In this document: positions 12,263 to 23,777 of the stretch, piece by piece
Numbering within the stretch: the stretch's first letter is position 1
Layout: each line of letters starts with the position of its first letter
NCBI GenBank assembly: GCA_029531795.1
Contig: JAPEIS010000012.1
Coordinates: forward strand, 2,294,001 to 2,358,000
Reading direction: 5' to 3'
Source of the DNA: Sclerotinia nivalis
Lineage: Eukaryota > Ascomycota > Leotiomycetes > Helotiales > Sclerotiniaceae
Length of the DNA stretch: 64,000 bases
Program-made: the position numbers and the translations under genes
Notes under the pieces: model-generated
Told to the model about the DNA's origin: nothing
Seen by the model: the letters and a program-made list of their open reading frames with translations, nothing else
Databases searched by the model: none

Positions 12263-13403
12263 ATGGCAGATAACACACGACAAGGCCGTGAATCCGGTCG
12301 CAGAAGACATTCACGTTCCAGATCACCTCGGCGACATCATTCGCATTCTCACCGAAGACGATCACCGCATGATAGCCATCATCGAAGCATACGACCCACC
12401 GAAGTAGCACCAGAACCTCTACCGTACAATTGTAGGCCGATCACGAAACATGATTACGACTCATTCAAACCAATGTTTGCATCGTATCTGGATATTCAAA
12501 AAGGCATGTTTTTGGACGAATTAGGAGACACAGAAGTGAAAGGGAGATGGAAGAGTTTCATGGGAAAATGGTAACCACGAATTCTGGCTCTGGCCTAAGA
12601 AAGTTTTGGAGTACTGGCTAACATGTGTGAGGAATCGTGGAGAACTTTCAGAAGGTTGGTATGATCCATCAACCTTGCGAAAAGCTCAAGAATCAGCAAA
12701 GGAATATGAGGATGAAATCGCTCGAGAATCAAATCCCATCCAATCCAACGAGCCTTCGTCAAGTTTCACAAAGCGCGAATCCGAATACGATGACCTCAGC
12801 AGAGTAGAAGGCGACGAAAATGATAGCGATGATTCCATAGGTCCAACCTTGCCAGGAGAGATGAACAAAGCCAGAAGGAATAGGCCGGGACCAAGTATAC
12901 CAAATATGGAAGATCTGGAGCTCAAGAGAGGTATTTGCACCGAACCCTGAGACAGTAATGTCGCAGTATCTAACTATGTCACAGAAATGGCTGTTGAAGA
13001 TCGATTAACTCGGCGCGACGATATAAGGTATGAACGAAAAATCGATCGCAAAGAACAAAAGGAAGCACTGGACGAATTAGTTCCTCCTGCCGAAGCTGGA
13101 ACGCGGGAACGTCAATTGGAAAAGAAGAAGGAAGTGAATGAAAAGATGAAGTCCTTCAGAGAGAAATCTCCTGGTGCGGCAGAAGTTCCGGATACTGAAT
13201 TGATGGGCGGTGATGATGGGATTGAAGGATTCAAGAAGAAGAAAGAAGAGTTTGAGCGCAAGAAGAATGAGAGAGAGTTGAGGAAGGAAGAAATAATGAG
13301 AGCTAGGCAAGCTGAAAGAGAGGAGAGATTGCAGGAGTATAGGCAAAAGGAGGATGGAACTATGGCTATGCTCAAGGCTTTGGCGAAGCAGAATTTTGGA
13401 TGA
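12263..13403 (+). CDS. RS/KR-rich conserved nuclear protein, probably RNA-processing
   Basis: Three exons: 12263-12570, 12632-12930 and 12985-13403. Introns of 61 and 54 nt join in frame to 341 residues. The N-terminus is Arg/Ser/His-rich (SRSRSPRRHHSHSHRRRS), like splicing factors. A conserved block (about residues 52-120) reads ITKHDYDSFKPMFASYLDIQ, then RWKSFMGKWNRGELSEGWYD, the second part spanning the first intron, which supports the splice. A Ser/Asp-rich linker with IGPTLPGEMNK follows, and a highly charged Lys/Glu helix runs to the end. Fungal proteins with this block are often named after an RNA helicase, but no helicase motifs are present, so I do not use that name. The role is inferred from composition only. 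The next gene starts 372 bp downstream on the same strand. Confidence 0.8.
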
Positions 13404-13775
13404 GAGAATGAGAACGGAAGACAGGATAAACAATAATACCACCTTTGGGTGACCAATGGTCTCCTACCTACTCAACGAAACAAGTTATTTCAATATCAGC
13501 CTTGTCGCAAGAATTCATTATGTGAACCATGTTTGGGGGGGGAATTCGATTTAGCCTCGCGCGCAGCCTTGTGAATGCCGAGTCGGATAAATAAATCTAT
13601 CGACCACTTCAATCCCAAACAATACAACCAATTCCGCACGTATCGACGCGATATATTTCCAAAGAATCTGATCTATTGGGCCGGGAAAATTAACATTCCA
13701 AAACATCTCAGAAGTTACTCAATTACTGTATGCGACAGGAATAAAAAATAGCTGGTGCGAGCGGGGCTTATCATT
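13404..13775. other. Short intergenic region
   Basis: 372 bp between two same-strand genes. It contains a G7 run near 13527 and GC-richer sequence around 13555-13580. No further feature was recognised. Confidence 0.45.
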
Positions 13776-15006
13776 ATGGAGGTCATCAGGAGGAGGACGA
13801 TACGCAATGGGCTGAGAGGCACTCGATTTCGTTGTTTGAACGAAGTCAATCGTAATCTCAATTTAAATCACCGCTCAATAAACACAACGACAGTTCGAGC
13901 AGCGAACCAGAAAGTCCAGATCTCGAAAAAACCTTCCAGGCCTCAGCAGCAATACAAGTAGAGCTTCCATATTCAGATACTATGGATTACAGCTAATCCG
14001 CCGCAGGACTCCAAATGCGAGACAACCTCTAAATCCTACTCCACCTCCACCCGCTCCACCCCCTCCAGCACCGAAACAGAATCCACTTCGAGGCAGAAAA
14101 TTCGCATTGATAGGAAGTAGTTTTGCGGCCCTGATATTCGCCGGCTATTCTTCCTACTTATTTGTGTTACTCAATAAAGAACCGGCCGAATCCTCTGCTT
14201 CCAAAGTCCAAACTGATGTCTCAAGTCGTTATGATACCATTGCGTCTACATTTGACTCGGAAGTCGATTGGACAGAATGGAGCATGGGAATCACGAAAAT
14301 GCGCAAGGAACTTGCGCAAGAAGCATATGGAGATGTACTTGAAGTATCTATTGGTACAGGCAGGAATCTAGAGTATTATGATTGGGATTTCAAAGGATTT
14401 AATGGTGTTGGAAAACTTCAAAAAGTGGGTGGCATTAAGAAGGGGAAAGTCAAGAGTTTTACGGCTGTTGATAAAAGTGGTGAGATGTTGGAAGTCGCCC
14501 ATGAGAAGTTTTCATCAATGTTTCCAGGAGTCTTGGGTGTGAGATGGATTATTCAAGATGCTGCCGAGAAAATACCTGGCCCCCCTCGAAATGCAAATGA
14601 AACAAGCTGGAACAAGGATGCGAAATATGACACTGTAATCCAAACTATGGGATTATGTTCCGTTGCCGATCCGGTAGGGCTGTTGAAGAATCTGGGAGAG
14701 TGTGTGAAAGAAGATGAGGGGCGCATATTATTATTGGAGCATGGAAGAGCAAAATGGGATTGGTTGAATAGAGCGTTGGATAATAGCGCAGAAGGGCATG
14801 CAAAACTTTTTGGGTGTTGGTGGAATAGAGACATGGGAAAGATTGTCGAGGAAAGTGGGCTTGAAGTTGTGAATATCAAAAGACGCCATGGAGGAACGAC
14901 CTGGAGGATTGAATTGAAGAAGCCAAAAGCCAAAGCGGAAGAAAGTGGCGTGAAAGCTACGATAGAAGAGAAGATACAGGATGCAACGAAAAAGAGATGG
15001 TGGTAA
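13776..15006 (+). CDS. OMS1: Mitochondrial OMS1-like methyltransferase
   Basis: Two exons, 13776-13957 and 14007-15006, with a 49-nt intron (GTAGAG donor, CTAAT branch), giving 393 residues. The start is the ATG at 13776. The N-terminus is Arg-rich and free of acids at first (MEVIRRRTIRNGLRG), as in a mitochondrial targeting peptide. A proline-rich linker and one membrane segment (about residues 95-116, IGSSFAALIFAGYSSYLFVL) follow. After that comes a class I SAM-dependent methyltransferase domain with motif I DVLEVSIGTGRNL (about 171-183), the downstream acidic motif AVDKSGEM, and DTVIQTMGLCSV. Yeast Oms1 is an inner-membrane protein found as a multicopy suppressor of oxa1 defects. Its methyl acceptor is not established here. 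The TM-plus-methyltransferase order matches the family well. Confidence 0.85.
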
Positions 15007-16029
15007 ACATTTAATCAAGTGGCCTTCAACTGCACTCCTACTACACTACTGCATCATCATATCAACGGGCGCTATCAAATATATGCATCGGAGTTACCGC
15101 ACAGACAGAAGGCGATAGATATCACGACAATCATACGATACCTCGAGGGCTTTTTTTACCCATGCTGCGGTATCTATCTCTATGGTTTCATTGGTCGTCT
15201 AATCATCTTTTTCTCAATCCCGGGAACCACGCTCAATCAAAATTTCTGGAACCAAATGAAAATCGAATCAAGTCAAGTTTATAAATGAAACGGCGAGTAC
15301 CACCTAAGTTTTGTACTCAATCCCGGATCCTTTCTACTTTTTTTATTCACGTAGTGAGTAAGATCAGCAAAATGTCCAATTGACGCCCATACGCCATAGA
15401 CATCATGCAGTGTCCCTTGTCCGGCGATCCCGCCGATGACGTCCATATGTTTGGAAAGTTACGGAGTATAGCTGCAATTACATGAACCTACATGAACTTA
15501 CATGAACCACACGAACCTGGATATTTCCCCCACGTCAAAAGGCTGTTTATTCATGCAGTTCAATTCAAACCACTCATTTATTCGTTATCTTCGTCTCATA
15601 CAATTACAACATCACATATTCTCATATACAGCTATCACGTGCCAGGGGTCTAGATAGGACTTTCCCCGGCCGGAGAGTAAGGTTAAGGTAACGGTGCAGT
15701 GGATCTTGACTAGGCAATTTACAGGATCCCGTGTCAATGTGGGACAAAAATCAGTCAAAACACAAATCTTTTTACATAACAATTTTCTTGACTTGTTACA
15801 AAAACCCATGTTGATCTTTGGAAGCCCTTGACTATTTGCTTACTGTCACCCTCTTATCATTTTGCGGGGTTTCTACCTTGTACTCCGTACGTACGCGGTG
15901 GGTAAAGTATTATCTCTTCAATTTTAGATAGTGAGAAATATGTGAGACATTTCTCTGTTTATTCCCTTCTTCTTCTCTTCAAATTATTCTTATCTTTTTT
16001 CATTCTTTTCTCTTTCATATCAAGTCGCC
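15007..16029. other. Intergenic and permease promoter region
   Basis: About 1 kb containing the 3' end of the OMS1-like gene and the promoter of the permease. It carries three tandem copies of the 10-mer ACATGAACCT/T/A (about 15480-15509). The word TACGGAGTA occurs at 15460-15468 and in reverse complement (TACTCCGTA) at 15881-15889. The last 70 bases before the ATG at 16030 are a pyrimidine-rich TTCTTCTTCTC tract. Confidence 0.5.
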
Positions 16030-17787
16030 ATGGTTCGACATGCAGATGTTGATGCTGATGCAGTTCACTTGGCTGCTCATGGCCATGTACAAGAATTAGA
16101 ACGTAACTTCTCTTTACTATCCATGTTAGGTCTTGCATTTGCAATCCTCAATTCTTGGACTGCTCTAGCTGCGAGTTTAAGTGTTGCACTACCAAGTGGC
16201 GGACCAACCTCAGTACTTTGGGGATTAATCAGTAAGTTTTATTCCAAGTTCTATATTTCATTCATGGACTTGATACTTATTGTAATTTCAAAGCTGCCGG
16301 AGTATGTAACTTATGTCTCGCCGTCTCTCTTTCCGAATTTCTCTCCGCCTACCCGACAGCAGGTGGCCAATATCATTGGGTTGCAGTTATAAGTTGGAAG
16401 AAATATGTTCCTATCCTCAGTTGGATTACAGGATGGATCAACGTCTCCGGTTGGATTGCACTGGTCTCATCAGGTGGTCTTCTCGGCTCGCAACTCATCG
16501 GCGGAGTCATTTCGCTCATGCATCCGGAATATGAACCACAACGCTGGCACCAATTCCTCCTCTACATCGCATACAACATTATCGCTTTTATCGTTAATGC
16601 TTTCATGACATCGCTATTACCTCTTATCACCAAATCGGCATTTATCTGGTCAATTGTTGGATTTGCGGTCATTAGTATCACGGTCTTGGCGACAGCATCT
16701 CCAGAATACAATGACGCATCATTCGTCTTCACCGACTTTATCAATAGCACAGGATGGCCCGATGGAATTGCTTGGCTTCTTGGTTTACTCCAAGCTGGTC
16801 TTGGACTAACTGGTTTTGACGCCGTCGCTCATATGATTGAAGAAATTCCCGACCCAGGAGTTCAAGGTCCAAGAATTATGATTGGATGTGTCTTAATTGG
16901 TGTATTCACAGGATTCATTTTCCTCATGGTCCTTCTTTTTGTGGGAGGCAACGTCAATGATGTTATTGGAAGTGCAGCGGGTCCATTGCTCCAGATCTTT
17001 TATCATGCAACTGGTAGCAAGGCTGGAGCAGTCTGTCTCCTCATCTTCCCACTCGTCTGTCTTCTATTCGCCACTATCTCCATCACTACAACATCCACGC
17101 GCATGACTTATGCATTCGCTCGCGATAACGGCCTCCCTTTCTCAAGAGTATTCTCTACAGTTCATCCAAAATTGGCTCTTCCGCTAAATGCATTGTATCT
17201 TACAATGGCATGTGTATTGCTTTTCGGACTCGTCTTCTTGGGAAGTTCATCGGCTTTCAATGCGATTGTTAGTGCGAGTGTGGTGGCTTTGGGGGTTAGT
17301 TATGCGATACCAATTGCGGTTAATTGTTTGAGGGGTAGAAATTGTTTACCGGAGACGAGAGCTTTTAAGTTGCCGAAACCGGTTGGGTGGATTTGTAATT
17401 TGGTGGGTTGTTTACTCTCTTCTTTTTCCGCGACATTGACTAATCGATAAATAGGTTGGCATTGCATATGTAATGGTAACCACGGTTCTATTCCTCTTTC
17501 CTCCAGAATTGCCCGTTACGGGAAGTAATATGAGTACGTTCCCTTCCCCATATCATATCTCACTTTCTACAATACTAACACGCCACAAAATAGATTACTG
17601 CGTAGTAGCCTTCTTCCTCGTCTTCGTCATCGCGGTCATACAATGGTTCGTCGACGGCAAGAAACATTTCACCGGTCCAAGAATCGATATGGAAGCTATG
17701 CAGCACGGTGAAGTGGTGGGGATTGTGGTCGGTGATGAAAGTAGTGGGACTCCTAGTGCGGATTTTGGGGAAAAGGGGACTAAATGA
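16030..17787 (+). CDS. APC-superfamily choline/amino-acid permease (Hnm1-like)
   Basis: Four exons: 16030-16231, 16294-17402, 17455-17533 and 17594-17787. Introns are 62, 52 and 60 nt, giving 527 residues. The third exon only stays in frame if the second intron starts at GTGGGT (17403), which restores NLVGIAYVMVTTVLFLFPPE, a typical helix of this family. The protein has about 12 hydrophobic segments. The amino-terminal helix motif FSLLSMLGLAFAILNSWTA and the region SEFLSAYPTAGGQYHW contain the substrate-contacting and Gly-rich turns of fungal GABA/choline permeases. TTSTRMTYAFARDNGLPFS is the conserved cytosolic loop. It is a plasma-membrane importer. Sequence alone does not settle whether it carries choline, ethanolamine, GABA or another amine; the Hnm1/Uga4 branch is the best fit. 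Confidence 0.88.
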
Positions 17788-20316
17788 ATGAACGAATATA
17801 GGTATCGTCGTATTGTAAGAATACTACGCATTAGAAGGATGGGTTAGATGATACATACATAAACATATGTACAGATAGATATAATTATGATTTATGAAGA
17901 AAAATCTAAACATGAACCATGGAATTTGGACATGGCAATAAAACCATTGTAAATCCGATGCCGAGAACCCGGATGCGTTGTGGATAGGAAGAATACGAAG
18001 CTCCCGCCAAGCCGAGGATAAAAACGGTAGTGCTGGAAAAAGTGGGCTTTAAGTTTTATTCAGGGGTTCAACGGTCCGGAGGGAGCACTTAGGTACTCGT
18101 GCGTGCTGTCAAAATTAAGAAAGTATAAATATCCGAACGCTAAATCGTAAATCGGTATGAAGAAGAAAGAAGGAAAGAAGGAAAGAGAGGGAAACGCTGG
18201 AAAATGGGGCAGTTTGATTCATAAGAATTATTTGTTACCTACCTAGCGTTTGGAGTTTTGTGCTTTTAGCCGCTCGAGTAAGGTTAAGGGTTTTGTGTGT
18301 GGGGCCGTTGTACGGGCTTCGTGGGGTAAGTTCGGGAGGAGAGATTGGAGGCTTGGAGGCTTGGAGGCTGGAGAGAGTCGTGAGAGCTATGTGTGTGTGG
18401 TGGTAGGGCTGGGGATGGTTGGGGAGATGGAGAGATGGAGCGATTTTTAGGGAGAAGATGGTTTCTGGGGAATGTTTGCGGGGACTTGGAGGGTTTGGAT
18501 GAATGGGGAAGGGGAAGGGGATGGGATGGTGGGTTCTGGGAATGATTTGCTTGGGTGAGTTGTTGTGGAATGGCTGGGGATTCTATGGTATGGGGAAGTA
18601 CAGAGTATAGGGGACATGGGAAAGATTTGGTTGGATGACTTGTTGTGAAATGGCCGGGGATTCTACGGTGGGGGAGCAAGTATTTCTCCCCAGATCTGTC
18701 GGTGGGTCTCCCAGGGCCCAAGCAAGTGACTAGCAATTGGCTGAAATCAGTTATTCGGCTGCAATGCCAAGAACAAGTTTACGCCAGCCGCTACTCACCC
18801 TCTGTCGACCCGCATCATGGCCGACACATGATTCTCAATACTCCCTCCCGAGTCCCTAAGGACTTTCTGTTCCCCAGGATAGGAGTACTGAATATCTCTC
18901 CACGTTGTAGCTCTCATCATGTCGGATAATAGCTTGCACAACATAAAAAATCGATAAAAGCAGATCTCATGTCCAGTTTGTTCAAGTAATGATTTAGACA
19001 TACTCCTGATCTGGAATATTGCCTGGTAGAAAAGGTGTTGAATTCCCGTTTCCGCTAAATTCTACCAATAAGCAAGAATTCAGCCAGAAATGCGGAGAAA
19101 GAGGGTTGTATCATCTAGTGTAATCTTAGCGACGACAGGAGGGGAATTGTCGGGCTGTCATTTGTAGTAATACCGTGCTTTTCAGATCATCCATCAACAG
19201 TATTCCTAATGGAGACTGAAAATGGCTCTACCCTGCTTATTATTGGTCCCATTAATTGTATGTTTGCCGTTGTAAAGACCTCATATACTGAAGATCCCGG
19301 TCATGAAGTTGATCTTGAAGAGGAAAGGCATTGGGACTAAGGAAAATGATTCGAATGTTTTGGCGCCTACAACAACAGAATTAGATATCTCACCCTTGCG
19401 AGTCCACCTTTCCAGTGCCTTCCATTAATTTGCAATAGTCCCAGTTCTAATGCCAAGGCATAGTGGAATGCAGTTATTCCAGGACTGAGATTGACTGCTC
19501 AGCCTTCAAGAGTCGGCATCTCGGACACAACCACCGTGGTGAGTGCTGTCAACGTGGTCAATGCTACGTCTTGAGAGCTGTGGTATGAATCCTCAGCAAA
19601 ATAAGTATGATCTGCACTGGCAGCTATGAAGTAAAAGTAAAAGGCTTAAGACACGGAAACCAGAGCCATTTGATGATAACTACCTAGAGCTGGACTGGAG
19701 TTATGAAAGCCGAGTTGCTAATGTGCGTCTCTCTATTTGATGGCCAAAGATAGCATGTCGTCGATAGTAAACCAGTGTAGGTTCCCAATATGTACATGGT
19801 TTAAGAAGAAAGTATTTCCTCGTAGGACACTTCTCACGCCGCCTGTGGAAACTGCATTTCGCACTTTATGTTCAATTATACATTAAAAGGCGTCTGAGAA
19901 TACAGCTCAAGCATAAATGGCGCTGTTGGCGGCGAAAGAGAAGCTATTCTCAGTCAAAAAACAAGCTCAAAATGACCTTGTGAAGATACATCACCGTTAG
20001 TGTTTTTCAGCATTGCTCGTACTTCTGTATATTAATGCACAGAGTATTCTGCAGTATAATATGAGGAAATATTTTGGGCACGAAGCTGCTGCACTGTCAT
20101 TCATGAATAAGTTGGTTGCTTATATGAATCGTGACGTTGTATTGAAGCTAAAGTTGCGTCGTGATTCTAGCATTACGGTACTTCTAGCTGTGGTTTTAGC
20201 GTTCGCTAGCCTAAAATGATGAATATCAAGCTTCCTTCCACCTTTCCATCACAACCTCAACCTTTTAATGTAAATTCAATCACCACCACCTCTTAATTCC
20301 AAACAATCACAATCAA
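17788..20316. other. Intergenic; imperfect tandem duplication, otherwise nothing recognised
   Basis: 2.5 kb with no gene I can support. A G-rich plus strand (18290-18680) creates a long proline/serine-rich open frame on the minus strand, which I treat as a composition artefact. Within it is an imperfect tandem repeat of about 80 bp (see the repeat entry). From 18700 to 20200 the sequence is ordinary AT-rich DNA with short open frames only. Confidence 0.45.
18537..18676. repeat. Imperfect two-copy direct repeat, unit about 80 bp
   Basis: The segment beginning GGGAATGATTTGCTTGGGTG near 18537 recurs as GGGAAAGATTTGGTTGGATG near 18617. Both copies continue with TTGTTGTGRAATGGCYGGGG and ATTCTAYGGT. 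Several differences between copies are transitions (T/C, A/G). Confidence 0.6.
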
Positions 20317-21456
20317 ATGGACGATGATGATGATTTCGGTGCAGATGCAGATTTTCTAACAGCTCTCGCACAAACCCCCGTTCTAGCTTCATCTGCAACC
20401 CGCGTTCAACAACCTACTCCACAACGTCTTGATCGCGCACCACCAACGAATAATGCCTCCTCGGGTCCCAAAGTTGTTCAGCCAACTCCACAAGCTATTG
20501 CATCGCGATCTTCTGGTTCAACGATTCAGGTATCATTGCGACAGAAAGGCAATCCAATACTGACAAATCTCAAATCCTTTCCATGGGAATACTCAGATAT
20601 TCCAGCAGATTATGTCCTTGGAGCAACAACATGCGCACTCTTCCTATCACTCAAATACCATCGATTACATCCCGAATATATATACAATCGAATAAAGGGG
20701 TTACAGGGTAAATACAATCTACGAATACTTCTTACAATGGTTGATATTGGGAATCACGAAGAGAGTTTGAAGGAATTATCAAAGACAAGTTTGGTAAATA
20801 ATGTTACCGTCATATTATGCTGGTCTGCTCCCGAAGCTGCAAGATACCTTGAGTTATACAAGAGTTATGAACATGCAAATGCTAGCGCTATCAAAGGTGT
20901 TGAAAGTAAGAGTTATGGGGATAAAATGGTAGATTTCATTACGGTCCCAAGGAGTATTAATAAAACGGACGCTGTCGCATTAGTTGATGCATTTGGAAGT
21001 ATCAAGAATGCTATCAATGCAAGACCCGAGGAAATTGCTATTGTTAATGGTTGGGGAGAGAAAAAGGTCAGAAAGTGGTGCGGGGTTGTTGATGAACCAT
21101 TTAGAGCACGAAAGGCAGCTCGTAGAGGTTTGAGTAGGAGGGAAACAACAGAAAATGGGGAAGAGGGATTAGAAGGAGTTTTAGATCGTGCTATACCTCT
21201 TAGTCGTGTTCCGCTAAGGGAAATGAGTTCTTTAGGAGAGAAATCTACCGACTCGCCACATCGGAGTCAAAATCTTCCAAAGGAAAGACAAGATGATTGG
21301 ATAACAGGCGATGACGATGAAGAAGCATTAATCTTGGCCGCTCAGCAAGAAGAAGATAGATTGGCCCGAGAGAAGAGAAAAGAGGAGGCAAGAAGAGATG
21401 AAGAACTTAGTGGAGGAGTTGCCTCAGCTTTAGCAAAATTACGAGAGAAACACTGA
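20317..21456 (+). CDS. RAD10: ERCC1/Rad10 structure-specific endonuclease subunit
   Basis: A single exon of 379 residues. This is the non-catalytic partner of the XPF/Rad1 nuclease, which cuts the 5' side of damage in nucleotide excision repair and acts in single-strand annealing and crosslink repair. The acidic N-terminus (MDDDDDFGADADFL) and Pro/Gln-rich linker are followed by the central ERCC1 domain (about 70-190): NPILTNLKSFPWEYSDIPAD, the strand-helix YVLGATTCALFLSLKYHRLH PEY, and LCWSAPEAARYLE. A double helix-hairpin-helix (about 214-256) contains NGWGEKKVRKW. A charged C-terminal extension of about 120 residues (YxxA-poor, Glu/Arg-rich) lies beyond the HhH and is longer than in the human protein, as is usual in filamentous fungi. 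Assignment is firm from the combined central domain and HhH. Confidence 0.93.
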   Translation: MDDDDDFGADADFLTALAQTPVLASSATRVQQPTPQRLDRAPPTNNASSGPKVVQPTPQAIASRSSGSTIQVSLRQKGNPILTNLKSFPWEYSDIPADYVLGATTCALFLSLKYHRLHPEYIYNRIKGLQGKYNLRILLTMVDIGNHEESLKELSKTSLVNNVTVILCWSAPEAARYLELYKSYEHANASAIKGVESKSYGDKMVDFITVPRSINKTDAVALVDAFGSIKNAINARPEEIAIVNGWGEKKVRKWCGVVDEPFRARKAARRGLSRRETTENGEEGLEGVLDRAIPLSRVPLREMSSLGEKSTDSPHRSQNLPKERQDDWITGDDDEEALILAAQQEEDRLAREKRKEEARRDEELSGGVASALAKLREKH

Positions 21457-21959
21457 AATATTTGAAGATTAAGATATTATATTATTACTTCTTCAACTAC
21501 AGTGATGCATCTCTGACCTGCTGGATGACATTGCTCTTACTCTACATGAACTCGAGAGTCGACCTCAGAACATGTCTTGCGCTGGACAATGTCAACTGCT
21601 GGTTAGCCTACCCTTCCATTTGGGCTGATACCATGACTCCCATGTCCTGATACTTATTATGCGCAACCGTTCTATCCCCTACATTGTTGCGTTGCCTTTA
21701 AGCTCGGGTTGAATCTGAGGATCTCGTATTTGCATCCGAAGGGTGCGGCAGGCCTTATTAGACTACATCCCAATTGATACACCAATAGAAACCAATTTTT
21801 GAGGTTGGAAAGTAGAATATGGCGTTTCCACAATAACCTCAATTTATCGGCAATGGGAACGATGTAGGGGATGCACATGGGATAAATATTCAATGCTGCT
21901 AAAATATTGAATTTTGAAATCAATCAATTCCGACTAGATGTATGAGTCGGGACTATGGC
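21457..21959. other. Intergenic, nothing recognised
   Basis: About 500 bp of AT-rich DNA between RAD10 and the minus-strand relic. The small open frames look random. Confidence 0.4.
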
Positions 21960-23777
21960 GACTATTCTAGACGTCGCATAATCATGGTTTTGGCGGCATT
22001 TTTCGCCGACATAGCCTCTCTTTTTGTGTTGCATTTGATACTGTCTTGACACTTTAGGAGATGGAGAAGTCTCGTGGCCCTTCTCGTCAGAGGTTTAACC
22101 TTCTTCAACTTGTCTATTTGATTAGGGCTGTCCCCGGCATCCCATCGTTCTTTGCGCCTTATTTGCTGGCATCTTTCTTCTTTCCAACGACCTGATCTGG
22201 GCCAGGTATATCCCAATTATAAACGGGAGAATAGCGCCCAGTATTGTTCCGGTCGAAATTAGGTGGAACAGTATCATAGAAATCCTCATCTTTCCAACCC
22301 TGAAGTCAGAATCATTGGGTATAAATTCATATCGATATTTTTTCTCAAATTCCAATAGGGCTTTGAGATTGGTTTCTTTCTTAGCAGTGTCTTCGTATTC
22401 TTTTCAGCCTACATTTGCCCAGTCTGTACCAGCTGGTGGTATCTAGTCATCGTTAACGAATTCATCTGGGTCAATCCGACCCAGCGATAGTGAGTTTTTC
22501 TCCGTCCAGACCAAGCTCCTGTTTCTTTGGCGAATTCCCCCATCCATGATTTATCTTAGACAAGACAAGACTCCCAGCTAGCTTTCTCGCCAGAGTGATG
22601 CTTTAGTCCAGGATTCTTCTAGAAATAGATACTTCTGTTTCATCCATACGTTGTGTTGCCAGTTATGTTGCCAGTTGTGTTGCCAGTCAGACCCTTTATC
22701 CCATTTTAAGTCGTCTTTCATCAATACCTTGAAATTTTATAGCATCGGTTTCTATCATCTCTACCGATCTCTCGTCATAGATTGAAGAGGTTCATTCCTT
22801 ATATTCCTCAACTTTGGTTATTTGCTCTTCTCACCGAAAAGATTTCTTGCAAAGGGCTCCTGTTCTTGTAACTCGGTTTAAAACGGTTGACGGAGCCTTG
22901 CCACGAATAGCTCAGCCGTTAGCTTTTCGATCATTGATTTCTGTTGTATGGATACTTCTCTTAAGCTGTGAAACTCTTCAATCATTTTTGAAGATTCTCG
23001 GAAGCTAGTAAAAATTCTTGTATGGCCTGAACTTGCTGGTTTCACATGGCTTCTAGAAATATCGTTAATTCAGCTGATAAACTGCGCTGAACTGCTTCAA
23101 TCATTTGGTCGTTATGCCGCTGAGCATCATCTCTCTTTCTTTCCCGAAATCGACGGCAGCCAGGGACTAGTTGGACGTGGAGTTGTTTGATGGACTGGGG
23201 TTTCGACCATTTTCTCCGTTTAATTAGGCTGGCTTTTCTCGGAGGTCCTAGACGGTCTCAGCTTGTTGATCATTCACTTCATTTAGAGCGGCTACTTTCT
23301 TGAGTTCTTCAATCTCCTGATTTCGTTGACCATTCAGTTCACTTAGTTTGCCTATCTAGTCTCTAAACTCCTTGGTGTCCTGGCTTTGCCGAGCATCCTA
23401 CACATTGTAGTTTTCGATTTCTTGATCCTATTATCATTTCGTTTATTCAGATTGTCACGGAGATCTCTAACGACCTCTTCTTCTTGGCCACTCCGTCCAT
23501 CTACATCGGTACTTGGACTTTGCTGTTGTTTGATTTCCCTTTGCAATCGTACACTCTTTGCAGCTTGCATTAGTATTTCCAATACAGCAATTCTCTTACG
23601 AATAACAGTATCATTATTTGATCCCCAGCAGAACCAATACCAGGGTCTTTGCGTTGGCTCTGGTACTGTGATCTGGTATTGGAATTTCCGAATCATCGAA
23701 TCCTATAATGATAGAAATGGTGATAGAGGGTTAAGTAACAGTATTCGCTTCCGCTCTGTTTGATTGGAAGTAACCAT
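21960..23777 (-). pseudogene. Decayed coiled-coil protein gene with many stops
   Basis: On the minus strand, protein-like sequence persists for about 1.8 kb but is cut by stops and frame changes. From an ATG at 23777 the reading passes a possible intron ending at the CATTATAG before 23700. It continues as MIRKFQYQITVPEPTQRPWY and a helical segment (KRIAVLEILMQAAKSVRLQ, DLRDNLNKRNDN) to about 23352. Further on comes GKLSELNGQRNQEIEELKK with interrupting TAG and TAA codons, a run of three WQHN units (22645-22690), and at the 3' end LKALLEFEKKYRYEFIPND with a hydrophobic helix (ILFHLISTGTILGAILPFII). Several stops fall where CAA, CAG or TGG would fit (GTC TAG GAC CTC, GCC TAA TTA), consistent with C-to-T or G-to-A change. 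I do not recognise the parent family. It cannot make one protein as it stands. Confidence 0.6.
22645..22690 (-). repeat. Three-copy 12-bp coding repeat (WQHN) inside the relic
   Basis: GTTGCCAGTTRT repeats three times on the plus strand. Read on the minus strand it gives Trp-Gln-His-Asn three times in the same frame, supporting a former coding role. Confidence 0.6.

Noticed and set aside
18284..18736. 150-residue Pro/Ser-rich open frame on the minus strand
   Set aside because: It mirrors a G-rich plus strand, covers an imperfect DNA repeat and has no start or splice context. Composition artefact.
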